Below the pieces are notes generated by a model, which worked only from the letters and a program-made list of their open reading frames with translations, was not told the origin of the DNA and did no database searches. From an uncultured Flavobacterium sp. (GTDB lineage: Bacteria; Bacteroidota; Bacteroidia; Flavobacteriales; Flavobacteriaceae), in contig NZ_CAMIHH010000055.1 in assembly GCF_946220915.1 (NCBI RefSeq), forward strand, positions 1 to 21,385: a stretch of DNA of 21,385 bases. Direction: 5' to 3'. This document shows positions 1 to 7,700 of this stretch, one piece after another. Every line of letters begins with the position of its first letter. Position 1 is the first letter of the stretch. A program made the position numbers and the translations under genes.

Positions 1-621
1 GAATTCGTGGAAGTAGGAGGGGTGCACATCCAGCTCCTCCTGCCTGAAGGTTTCCCTTTTCAGCAATTCAAGGAAGCAGCGCGTAGTAGCCTCAACGTCG
101 GCAGTAGCGTTGTGCGCTTCCGCGAAAGGTTCGCCAAACAAATATTCGTGCAGCTCGGTAAGTGTCGGCAACTTGAACTTCCCGCCGCGGCCACCGGGCA
201 ATTTTAAAAGCTCCGCTGTTACCTCGGTACAGGTATCAAGCACTTTCATTGTGGCCATGCTGCAATCCATCGAGTGGCGGTGGAACTCACAGCCCATGAT
301 ATTCACGTCAAAGCCCACATTCTGGCCGACGATGAATTTTGATTTGGATAAGGCAATGTTGAATTTTTGCAGCACCTCTGCAAGGTCATGTCCCTGCTCC
401 ATGGCAAGGTCGGTCGAAATCCCGTGTATGCGCTCGGCATCATAAGGTATGTTGAAGCCTTCAGGCTTAATGATGTAGTCCTGGTTCTCAATGAGGCGGC
501 CCATTTCGTCGTGCAGCTGCCAGGCAATCTGTATGCAGCGTGGCCAGTTGTCAGTGTCGGTAACAGGTGCATCCCAGCGCTTGGGCAATCCGGTGGTTTC
601 AGTGTCAAATATCAGGTACAT
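1..621 (-). CDS. dnaE: DNA polymerase III alpha subunit with fused N-terminal exonuclease domain, 5' part only
   Basis: The first 207 codons are present from the ATG at 621, and the frame is still open at the window edge, so the gene is partial. The visible part is a complete DnaQ/PolC-type DEDD 3'-5' exonuclease domain. MYLIFDTETTGLP carries Asp6 and Glu8, VGQNVGFD carries Asp105, and HNATAD carries His170 and Asp175 of the Exo III motif. This domain would proofread during DNA replication. From memory, flavobacterial DnaE proteins begin with nearly this sequence (MYLIFDTETTGLPKRWDAP) and continue into the PHP and polymerase domains. That is why I call it dnaE rather than a free-standing epsilon subunit, but the polymerase part lies outside the window. 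A TATTTTTG -7 box about 50 bases upstream sits inside a dyad. The alternative is a separate DnaQ-family exonuclease. Confidence 0.75.
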   Translation of the reverse strand, partial: MYLIFDTETTGLPKRWDAPVTDTDNWPRCIQIAWQLHDEMGRLIENQDYIIKPEGFNIPYDAERIHGISTDLAMEQGHDLAEVLQKFNIALSKSKFIVGQNVGFDVNIMGCEFHRHSMDCSMATMKVLDTCTEVTAELLKLPGGRGGKFKLPTLTELHEYLFGEPFAEAHNATADVEATTRCFLELLKRETFRQEELDVHPSYFHEF

Positions 622-664
622 AACCGGCAGGAATTTTAGTTGGAAAAACCCTTTACGGGCAGAT

Positions 665-689
665 TCCCCAAAAATACGTTATTTGGGGA
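665..689 (-). promoter_or_regulatory. Promoter of dnaE with a dyad overlapping the -7 box
   Basis: On the minus strand TATTTTTG (669-676) matches the Bacteroidota -7 consensus TAnnTTTG and predicts a leader of about 40 nt before the ATG at 621. It lies in a perfect 8-bp inverted repeat, TCCCCAAA (665-672) and TTTGGGGA (682-689), with a 9-nt spacer. No convincing -33 TTG is visible at normal distance. The dyad could be an operator, but that is inference. Confidence 0.45.
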
Positions 690-722
690 TAACGGGAAAA
701 TCCATTTATCAACACATTATCA

Positions 723-818
723 GCCACGAATTTCACAAATTTTAGCTTCAATGGTTATAGGATTAATGCCCCTTTTTGGTTAATATTTAAAATTTGTGCA
801 ATTCGTGCAATTCGTGGC
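723..818. repeat. Inverted pair of CACGAATT-type intergenic repeats
   Basis: The left arm 723-744 and the reverse complement of the right arm 788-818 share the ends gccacgaatt and cacaaatttta. The right arm has one more 9-nt unit of the type cacgaattg. The arms are separated by 43 bases, so the pair can form a large imperfect hairpin. It lies in the 252-base gap between the dnaE start and the RRM gene and contains no ORF. I recall similar repeats in Flavobacterium intergenic regions but could not check copy number. Confidence 0.7.
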
Positions 819-831
819 TAAACTAAACAAA

Positions 832-855
832 AAAACCACCCCGAAGGATGGTTTT
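832..855 (-). terminator. Rho-independent terminator with a UUCG loop, after the RRM gene
   Basis: On the minus strand AAAACCATCC, loop TTCG, GGGTGGTTTT forms a 10-bp stem with one G-U pair, followed by a T-rich run. The UUCG tetraloop is unusually stable. It lies about 18 bases past the RRM gene stop. Confidence 0.85.
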
Positions 856-873
856 AAGAATGCTTTATACTTA

Positions 874-1251
874 TTAGTAGCTGCCTCCGCGATTATATCC
901 GCCACGGTCTCCACCGCCACGGTTAAATCCGCCGCCGCCACGGTTGTTGTCCCTGTTGAAACCACCACCACCTGAACGGTTGTTGTTAAAGCTCCTTCTT
1001 TCACCTTCCGGTCTTGGCTCCGATTTGTTTACAACAATCGCCCTTCCCGATACGGTTGCACCATTCAGCTCATCGATAGCTTTTTGGCCTTCTTCTTCGT
1101 TTGGCATCTCAACAAAGCCAAACCCTTTACTCCTGCCAGTAAATTTATCAGTAATGATCTTTACTGAATCTACAGCACCATAAGCCTCAAAAGACTCTCT
1201 TAAATCTGCTTCCTCTAAACTGAATGGAAGGCTTCCAACAAATATGTTCAT
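874..1251 (-). CDS. Single-RRM, glycine-rich RNA-binding protein
   Basis: This 125-aa protein has one RNA recognition motif over about residues 1-80. RNP2 is IFVGSL (residues 3-8) and RNP1 is KGFGFVEM (42-49), with the aromatic residues that stack on RNA bases. It is followed by a tail of about 45 residues rich in Gly, Asn and Arg (RGG and NRGGGG repeats). This architecture matches the small RRM proteins of cyanobacteria and Bacteroidota, which are often abundant and in some species induced by cold. The role is probably RNA chaperoning or post-transcriptional regulation in the cytoplasm; the targets are unknown. The gene appears monocistronic, with its own promoter (TATATTTG at 1293-1300) and a strong terminator. 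A run of ten T residues immediately precedes the ATG. Confidence 0.93.
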   Translation of the reverse strand: MNIFVGSLPFSLEEADLRESFEAYGAVDSVKIITDKFTGRSKGFGFVEMPNEEEGQKAIDELNGATVSGRAIVVNKSEPRPEGERRSFNNNRSGGGGFNRDNNRGGGGFNRGGGDRGGYNRGGSY

Positions 1252-1275
1252 AAAAAAAAAATTAATTTATTTTTC

Positions 1276-1300
1276 AGGCACCGTGCCTCTTACAAATATA
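1276..1300 (-). promoter_or_regulatory. RRM gene promoter with a 13-bp dyad at the predicted start site
   Basis: On the minus strand TATATTTG (1293-1300) matches the -7 consensus TAnnTTTG. The predicted transcription start, near 1286, falls within AGGCACCGTGCCT (1276-1288), a perfect 6-bp inverted repeat around one central base. The leader is about 35 nt and ends in a T10 tract before the ATG. The dyad could be an operator or a 5'-end hairpin. Confidence 0.5.
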
Positions 1301-1359
1301 GTCTTATTTGGTTATAAAATGCACGAATACGGTTTTTTAATAAAAATTTAATATTACAG

Positions 1360-1378
1360 CAGGCTGAATAAAGGCCTG
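1360..1378 (-). terminator. Weak terminator-like hairpin abutting a stop codon
   Basis: CAGGC (1374-1378, minus strand) pairs with GCCTG (1360-1364) across a 9-nt loop. A further few pairs are possible after a bulge, and an AT-rich stretch follows. It directly follows the stop codon of the DUF6252-like gene. The stem is short, so the call is tentative. Confidence 0.35.
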
Positions 1379-1852
1379 TTAGGGAGCCGGTTCTATAGGC
1401 ACCCTGAAGAAAACGCCTTCCTGGAAATTTACCACATTGCCATCTTCATCCTCGGCATTAAAATGGAAAATGCCGGTTATATACCCTGCCGTGATATTTG
1501 TTTCAGACGGATCGGCGCTTATGGTTATTTCGCCATTTCCTATGCCCGAGCCCGTGCTGTAAAACATTTCCACACCATCTACAGACAGCGTATAAGAAGC
1601 TTTATTGCTATTGTCTGCGCCCAGCTGGTAAACCCCCGGGTCAATATTCTGGGTTTTAAGCATCAGGGTCTCAAAACCATTGTCTGCGGTTATCGTAAGA
1701 GAATTGTCGCCTCCCCTTGTAGCTGTAAAATCGGTGGCTTTCCACAAGTCATTATCTTTAAGTGCCTGTACGGCAGGATTGTTAAATTTCACATCCTCTT
1801 CACACGAGGTAAAAGCAACCAGCAGCACTATGAGTGATAAAATCTTTTTCAT
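1379..1852 (-). CDS. DUF6252-like lipoprotein
   Basis: This 157-aa protein has a lipoprotein signal peptide, MKKILSLIVLLVAFTSC, with the acylated Cys at residue 17. The mature part begins EEDVKFNNPAVQALKD and has the pattern I associate with flavobacterial DUF6252 lipoproteins: a small beta-rich domain with a LTITA segment and a C-terminal GIFHFNAEDEDGNVVNFQEG segment. Such proteins should be anchored in the outer or inner membrane facing the periplasm; their function is unknown. A TATTTTTG -7 box lies at 1893-1900, giving a leader of about 33 nt. The gene stands alone, divergent from rpsP. Being a lipoprotein is well supported; the family name is from memory of the sequence pattern. Confidence 0.85.
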   Translation of the reverse strand: MKKILSLIVLLVAFTSCEEDVKFNNPAVQALKDNDLWKATDFTATRGGDNSLTITADNGFETLMLKTQNIDPGVYQLGADNSNKASYTLSVDGVEMFYSTGSGIGNGEITISADPSETNITAGYITGIFHFNAEDEDGNVVNFQEGVFFRVPIEPAP

Positions 1853-1892
1853 TATTAAATAGTTAGAAGGGGTAACTCAAATTTTACAACGA

Positions 1893-1900
1893 CAAAAATA
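1893..1900 (-). promoter_or_regulatory. -7 box of the DUF6252-like gene
   Basis: TATTTTTG on the minus strand matches TAnnTTTG, about 40 bases before the ATG at 1852. The 230-base gap 1853-2082 is otherwise AT-rich and holds only this promoter and the rpsP promoter and leader. Confidence 0.45.
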
Positions 1901-2007
1901 GTTTTTTAAAGAATATATCCTAATCAAAATAGAATAAATCACAATAAAATTTAATTTTTGTAAAATGACATCCAATAAAATTTCAAAAAAAACCTCACGC
2001 ATAGCAA

Positions 2008-2033
2008 TTGAATATTAAAGTTTTATATCTTTG
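2008..2033 (+). promoter_or_regulatory. rpsP-rimM promoter
   Basis: TATCTTTG (2026-2033) is an exact TAnnTTTG -7 box. TTG at 2008-2010 is a possible -33 element with a rather short 15-base spacer. The predicted start near 2040 gives a leader of about 40 nt. Confidence 0.55.
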
Positions 2034-2048
2034 CACCCTCAATTAACA

Positions 2049-2063
2049 GAGGTCGGGAACCTC
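2049..2063 (+). promoter_or_regulatory. Small hairpin in the rpsP leader
   Basis: GAGGT (2049-2053) and ACCTC (2059-2063) form a 5-bp stem with the loop CGGGA in the predicted 5' leader, 19 bases before the rpsP ATG. It could take part in feedback control by the ribosomal protein, but it is short and this is speculative. Confidence 0.3.
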
Positions 2064-2082
2064 ACAATTTAATCTAAAGATT

Positions 2083-2643
2083 ATGCCTGTAAAAATCAGA
2101 TTACAAAGACACGGTAAAAAAGGAAAACCTTTTTACTGGGTAGTAGCAGCGGACAGCCGCTCTAAAAGGGACGGTAAATTCCTTGAAAAACTGGGAACTT
2201 ACAACCCAAACACCAACCCTGCAACAATCGAGCTTAACCTTGACAGCGCTGTACAGTGGCTGTGGAACGGTGCACAGCCTACCGATACTGCAAAGGCTAT
2301 CCTTTCTTATAAAGGAGCATTATTGAAGCACCACCTTGAAGGAGGCGTTCGCAAAGGCGCGCTTACCCAGGAGCAGGCAGACGAAAAGCTGGCTAAATGG
2401 CTTGATGAGAAAGCAGGAAAAGTGGATGCTAAAGTTTCAGGGCTTTCTACTGCCAAAGCTGATGCCAAAGCCAAAGCGTTTGAAGCTGAGAAAAAAGTAA
2501 ACGAAGATCGTATCGCTGCAGCAAAACAGGCTGAAGCCGATGCTGCTGCCGCTAACGCTCCTCAGGAAGATGCAGCTGCCGAAGGTGAAGAAACTGCTGC
2601 CGAAGCGTCTGCGGAAGAAAACACAGAAGAAACCCAAGCTTAA
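2083..2643 (+). CDS. rpsP: 30S ribosomal protein S16
   Basis: This 186-aa protein starts MPVKIRLQRHGKKGKPFYW, the classic S16 N-terminus, and keeps the family pattern through KRDGKFLEKLGTYNP. The core, about residues 1-80, binds 16S rRNA in the body of the small subunit. The rest is a long low-complexity tail rich in Ala, Glu and Lys, ending in a strongly acidic segment. E. coli S16 is only about 80 aa; extended tails are usual in Bacteroidota. The gene is followed 13 bases later by rimM, a conserved pairing of S16 with a 30S maturation factor. In E. coli the operon continues with trmD and rplS, but those are absent here. Confidence 0.98.
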   Translation: MPVKIRLQRHGKKGKPFYWVVAADSRSKRDGKFLEKLGTYNPNTNPATIELNLDSAVQWLWNGAQPTDTAKAILSYKGALLKHHLEGGVRKGALTQEQADEKLAKWLDEKAGKVDAKVSGLSTAKADAKAKAFEAEKKVNEDRIAAAKQAEADAAAANAPQEDAAAEGEETAAEASAEENTEETQA

Positions 2644-2656
2644 TTTCACCGGCGCA

Positions 2657-3181
2657 ATGCGTAAAGAAGATTGTTTCTATTTAGGCAAGATCGCCAAAAA
2701 GTTTAGCTATAAGGGAGAGGTGCTGGCATGGCTGGATACTGATGATCCCGGGTTTTTTGAAAATATGGAATCAGTGTTTGTTGAACTCAACAACCATCTG
2801 GTTCCATTTTTTATTATAGAGTCGCGCCTGCACAAAAACGATTTCCTTCGCATACGCTTTGAAGATGTGGAAGATGAAGCCGCAGCAGACAGGCTTTTGG
2901 GCAGCGCAATTTACCTGCCTGTTTCAATGCTCCCGAAGCTCGAAGGGAATAAATTTTACTTTCATGAGATCATTGGCTTTGATGCCGAGGACCAGCGATT
3001 AGGAAATATTGGTAAGATCACCGGGGTTAACGATAATACGGCACAGGCACTTTTTGAAATTAGAAAAGGCGATGTTGAGATCCTCGTGCCCATGATCGAC
3101 CAGTTTATAGTTAAGGTAGACCGCGAGAATAAGAAAATTATCCTCAATACACCTGAGGGATTGGTAGACCTTTACCTGTAA
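2657..3181 (+). CDS. rimM: Ribosome maturation factor RimM
   Basis: This 174-aa protein has the two RimM domains: an N-terminal RimM beta-barrel over about residues 5-87 (DCFYLGKIAKKFSYKGEV) and a PRC-barrel over about 95-172 (FYFHEIIGF, LGNIGKITGV, ILVPMIDQFI). RimM binds the 30S head and S19 and assists late 16S rRNA maturation. I start at the ATG at 2657. The frame is open further upstream inside rpsP, but that part (a Lys-rich stretch) is rpsP read out of frame, and RimM proteins begin close to this Met. It is cotranscribed with rpsP. No terminator with a T-run on the plus strand is evident after it; the tail-to-tail hairpin at 3231-3252 may serve in part. Confidence 0.97.
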   Translation: MRKEDCFYLGKIAKKFSYKGEVLAWLDTDDPGFFENMESVFVELNNHLVPFFIIESRLHKNDFLRIRFEDVEDEAAADRLLGSAIYLPVSMLPKLEGNKFYFHEIIGFDAEDQRLGNIGKITGVNDNTAQALFEIRKGDVEILVPMIDQFIVKVDRENKKIILNTPEGLVDLYL

Positions 3182-3230
3182 TGTTTTAATTTGATGCCCG
3201 TACCCTGATCCGGTGCCGGTCAAATAAAAA

Positions 3231-3252
3231 AGCCCCCGCTACTGCGGAGGCT
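3231..3252 (-). terminator. Terminator of the RND efflux operon
   Basis: On the minus strand AGCCTCCGC, loop AGTA, GCGGGGGCT forms a 9-bp stem with one G-U pair, followed by TTTTTTATTT. It lies about 30 bases past the stop of the outer-membrane factor gene. On the plus strand the stem has a C-A mismatch and no T-run, so it is oriented for the minus-strand operon. Confidence 0.85.
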
Positions 3253-3283
3253 TCACCCTCAAACCGACTAAACAAAAAATTGC

Positions 3284-4720
3284 TTAGTTCCATCCGCCGC
3301 CCAGTGAACGATAGATGGCAACCATTGCTTCCATTTGCCGGAGTTTGGTTTCTATAAGGTCAAATTTCGATTCCAGTGCGTCGCGCTGTGTCATCAGCAC
3401 TTCCATGTAGTCAGCACGGGCCGACTTGAACAGGTCGTTCGAAATGTTTACCGACTCGTTGAGCGCCTCTACTTCCTGCGCCTTTAGATCATAGCTTTTA
3501 GAAAGGTTACCCACGCGTGCAAGCTGGTTGGCTACCTCTATGTAGGAATTCAGGATAGTCCTTTCGTAATTATATACGGCCTGTACCTGTTTCGCATTGG
3601 AACTGTAATATTCCGCCTTTATGGCATTCCTGTTAATGAGCGGCGCCATCAGGTCGCCCGCAAGGTTATACATCAGCGATTGCGGCTTGAAGATGTACGA
3701 CGGGTTAAATGCCTGGTAGCCTATACCCGCCGAAATGCCAATCGACGGATAAAACCTCGCCCTCGCCACTTTTACATCAAGCCTGGCTGCCATAAGGTCG
3801 AGCTCCGCCTTGCGTATATCCGGCCTGTTGGTAAGCAGCTGCGATGGGAGCCCCGATTGTACCACCGCAGGAACAAGGTCGGTAAATGGCTGTGTACTGC
3901 GTTGCACATGCTGAGGAAACTGGCCAATGAGTAAGTTGATCCTGTTCTCTGTTTCCACGATCTTTTGCTGTATGTCGTATTGCAGGCTTTGCGTGTTGAG
4001 CACCTGAGCACGAAACTTTTGTACGGCAAGTTCGGTTACCCTTGCCGATTCCTTTTGCAGTTTTACTATGTCGAGCGCGTTATTTTGTATCGCGATGTTC
4101 TGCTGTACAATGGACAGTTGATTGTCCAGCGCCAGCAATTCGTAGTATGAACCTGCTATTTCCCCGATGAGGTTGGTTACCATGAAGTTTTTTCCTTCAA
4201 CAGTTGCCAGGTAGCGGTTCACTGCCGCTTTTTTTGAGCTTCGCAGCTTCTTCCAGATGTCCAGTTCCCAATTTGCCTGTAATCCCAGTCTGTAATCCTG
4301 CAATGGTTCCGGCATTTCTTTTCCGGGCTTGATGTCGGTAGTGGCTTCCATTGCACCAATATTGGTATAACGGGCAACTTTATCGACACCCGCGCCTGCA
4401 CCAAGGCCTACGAACGGCAGGTATTCGCCTTTGCGGGCCCGGATCTCGTTCTTCGAGATCTCGATCTCCTGCATTGTGATGTTCAGTTCCTGGTTGTTCT
4501 TCAGGGCCGTATCTATCAGGGCGGTAAGGTTTGGGTCGGTAAAATATTCCTTCCACTTCATTTTTGCCATGTTCATGCTGTCCTGTGATTTTTGCGAATA
4601 AACAGCAGGCACGTTCTTATTTTCTTCGCGTTGTGCCAGGCCCGGCGTTTTGCACGCCGTGAAGGCTACTGTGATTGCAACAACTACCAGCGCTTTATAT
4701 AATATGTTCTTTACCATCAT
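3284..4720 (-). CDS. Outer-membrane efflux lipoprotein, TolC/NodT family
   Basis: This 478-aa protein has a lipoprotein signal ending in FTAC (Cys23) and two outer-membrane-efflux-protein repeats, about residues 60-255 and 285-475. They contain the typical segments PFVGLGAGAG, LGLQANWELDIW, NRPDIRKAELDLMAARLDVKVARARFYPSIG (read in parts) and LGGGWN at the end. It should form a trimeric outer-membrane channel with a periplasmic coiled-coil tunnel that docks with the adaptor and pump encoded next to it. The start overlaps the pump stop codon by one base (TAATG), implying translational coupling. A second Met directly follows the first, so the start could be one codon later. Substrates cannot be inferred from the sequence. 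Confidence 0.96.
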   Translation of the reverse strand: MMVKNILYKALVVVAITVAFTACKTPGLAQREENKNVPAVYSQKSQDSMNMAKMKWKEYFTDPNLTALIDTALKNNQELNITMQEIEISKNEIRARKGEYLPFVGLGAGAGVDKVARYTNIGAMEATTDIKPGKEMPEPLQDYRLGLQANWELDIWKKLRSSKKAAVNRYLATVEGKNFMVTNLIGEIAGSYYELLALDNQLSIVQQNIAIQNNALDIVKLQKESARVTELAVQKFRAQVLNTQSLQYDIQQKIVETENRINLLIGQFPQHVQRSTQPFTDLVPAVVQSGLPSQLLTNRPDIRKAELDLMAARLDVKVARARFYPSIGISAGIGYQAFNPSYIFKPQSLMYNLAGDLMAPLINRNAIKAEYYSSNAKQVQAVYNYERTILNSYIEVANQLARVGNLSKSYDLKAQEVEALNESVNISNDLFKSARADYMEVLMTQRDALESKFDLIETKLRQMEAMVAIYRSLGGGWN

Positions 4721-7700
4721 TATTCTATGTCTTTAGGTTGATCGGGTTCTTCTTTGTGTGAAAAATCGTCTATCTGGTGCACCAGTGATTCGGATAGCGA
4801 GCTGTCCTCTTCGTATTTGATGAGTTTCCTGCCATCGGCCAGCGAGCCGAATATGTAGTACAATCCCGGCACGATGATCACACCGAATACGGTCCCGAAT
4901 AGCATACCGCCAAGTGCCGCGCCACCTATGGTCTTGTTGCCAATGGCACCCGCACCGTGCGCGATCAATAGCGGGATAAGTCCGGCGATGAATGCGAACG
5001 ATGTCATCAGGATGGGGCGGAAACGTACTTTGGCCCCCTCGATGGCGGCTTCGGGCACCGTAAAGCCCTCGTGCCGTTTCTGTACGGCAAACTCAACTAT
5101 CAGTACCGCATTCTTGCCCAAAAGCCCTACGAGCATGATGAGCCCGATCTGTGCGTAGATATTGTTTTCAAGTCCCATCATCTGTAGTACCAGGAAAGTA
5201 CCGAACACCCCAACCGGAAGCGAGAATACCACCGCCAGCGGAATGATGAAGCTTTCATATTGCGCGGCCAGTACAAAGTATACAAATGCCAGTACGATAA
5301 GAAAGATATATACCGACTCGTTGCCACGGTTGGATTCGTCATACGAAAGGCCTTCCCAGGCAATGCCGTAGCCTTTAGGCAGTTTTTCGGATACTTCTTT
5401 TACGGCGGCAATGGCATCTGCGGTAGTGTAGCCTTTGGCCGGAAGCCCCTGAATGGCGGCAGAATTATACATATTGTAGCGCGTGATCTCGTTCGGTCCC
5501 TGGCCCTTTACCAGCTTCATGAAGGCAGAGTACGGCACCATCTCGCCTTTGTCGTTTTTCACGAACATGTTAAGGATGTCCGATGGCAGCCTCCTGAATT
5601 TAGGATCGGACTGTACATATACTTTAAAGAAGCGGTTGAACTTGATAAATCCCTGCTCGTAGGTACTGCCCACCATGATATTCAGGTTCTCCATGGCATC
5701 GCCAATGGATACGCCTTTCTGCATGGCAAGGTCGTTGTCTATTTCCAGTTCGTACTGCGGATAGTTGGCAGCAAAGAAGGTAAACAGGCCGGTAAGCTCC
5801 TTGCGCTTGCCTAACTCGTCCATGAACTGCTTGTTGATCTTATCGAAGTCGGCATAATCGGTAGTGGTATTCTTATCAAGCAGGCGCATGGAGAAACCGC
5901 CGGAGGCACCAAACCCAGGAATGGCCGGTGGCTCGAAAAATTCAATTTTAGCGCCAAGGCCACGGGTCTTTTCTTCAAGTTCTTCCATTACTTCTACAAC
6001 GGTATGCTCCCTGCCGGACCACGGCTTGAGGTTAATGAGGCACGTACCGGCGTTCGATCCGCGGCCCTCGGTCATGATCTCATAACCGGCAAGCGATGAA
6101 ACCGATTCCACGCCATCTACATCTTCACATATTTTTTGCAGCCTTTGCGAAACCATATTGGTCGTTTCCAGCGTTGAGCCCGGCGGTGTCTGGATAATGG
6201 CATATATCGTACCCTGGTCTTCACTTGGTATGAACCCCGACGGAAGTATGCTGCTCATGTAAAATGTACCGGCGCAAAAAGCAATGAGTACGGCAAATGT
6301 TAGTATCCTCCTGTTCACGATAAGCCTTAGCAGGCCAACATATCTACCGGTCATTTTATCAAAGCCCTGGTTGAATTTGTCAAGCCCTTTGGTAAGGATA
6401 TTCTTCTTGCGCTCGTGGCCGTGGTGGTTTTTAAGCAATATGGCGCACAATACAGGGGTAAGCGTTAGTGCAACGATAGCCGAAATTACTATAGCGCTTG
6501 CCATGGTAATAGAGAACTGGCGATAGAATGTACCCACCGGGCCCGACATGAAGGAGATGGGCAGGAATACCGAAACCATTACCGCAGTGATTGCTATGAT
6601 GGCTCCGCTAATCTCGCCCAATACTTTTTTCACGGCCTGGTAAGGTGTTATGTGAGGGTCTTCCTCAAACTTGGCGTGTACTGCCTCGACGACGACGATC
6701 GCATCATCCACCACGATACCGATGGCAAGTACCAATGCGAACAACGTTACCAGGTTAATGGACAGGCCGAACATTTGGAGGGCGAAGAATGCGCCAATTA
6801 AAGACACCGGAACAGCCAATATCGGGATGAGCGTAGACCTCCAGTCGCCCAAAAAGATGAACACCACCATTGCAACCAGTATAAATGCATCCCTTAAAGT
6901 ATGGATTACCTGCTCTATTGAGGCATCAAGAAATTGCGATACGTCGTAACTGATCTTGTAGTCCATTCCCGGCGGGAAGGTTTCTTTCATTTCTTCAAGT
7001 TTTGTCTTTACATCGGCAATTACATCGCTGGCATTGCTGCCGTAATTCTGCTTGAGTACAATGGATGCCGACGGGTGCCCGTCGAGGTTCGAATAGATAT
7101 CGAAGAACTCGCTGCCCAGCTCGGCCTTGCCAATGTCTTTAAGTCGAATGGCCTCACCGCCGGAGTTGGCCCGTATGATTACATTTTCATACTCTTTCGG
7201 CTCACTAAACCGGCCTTTATAGGTTAGCACATATTCAAGCGACTGCGCCTGTATGCCGGAGCTTTGCCCTATGCGCCCCGGACGGCCCACAATGCTTTGT
7301 TCGCCCAGTGCTTTCATTACCTCGTCCACTGATATATTGTAGGCACGCATGCGGTCAGGGTTCAGCCAGATACGCATCGCGTAGGTACGGCTGCCTAATA
7401 TCTGTGTACGACCAACCCCTTTAATGCGGTTGATCTCGGGGATCATGTTTACGTTGGCGTAATTATAAAGGAACTTCTCGTCCATGCTTTTATCTTTCGC
7501 ATAGAGGTTCACATACATGAGCATGCTCGGCTGGATAGGGGTAATTACCACGCCTTCCTTCTGCACCAGTTCGGGTAGTAGCGGCATTACCTGGTCAACC
7601 CTTGTCTTCACGCGGATAACTGCCTGGTTAGGGTCGGTGCCCGGTTCAAAAATTACCCTTAGTGTTGCCTCACCGGCACTGGTGGCATCGGTGGCAACAT

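Noticed and set aside
1..6. GAATTC (EcoRI site) exactly at the left edge, possible clone junction
   Set aside because: Other GAATTC sites occur inside the window (for example near 3545 and 10943), so the edge is probably chance.
2540..2656. Longer start for rimM inside rpsP
   Set aside because: The Lys/Leu-rich translation is the rpsP tail read in another frame; RimM homology begins at 2657.
3205..3222. CCGG-TG-CCGG motif after rimM as a terminator
   Set aside because: Stem pairing is poor and no T-run follows on the plus strand.
5260..5814. 184-aa open frame on the plus strand inside the RND pump gene
   Set aside because: It is antisense to a strongly conserved pump gene, has no domain pattern and no promoter, so it is a shadow frame.
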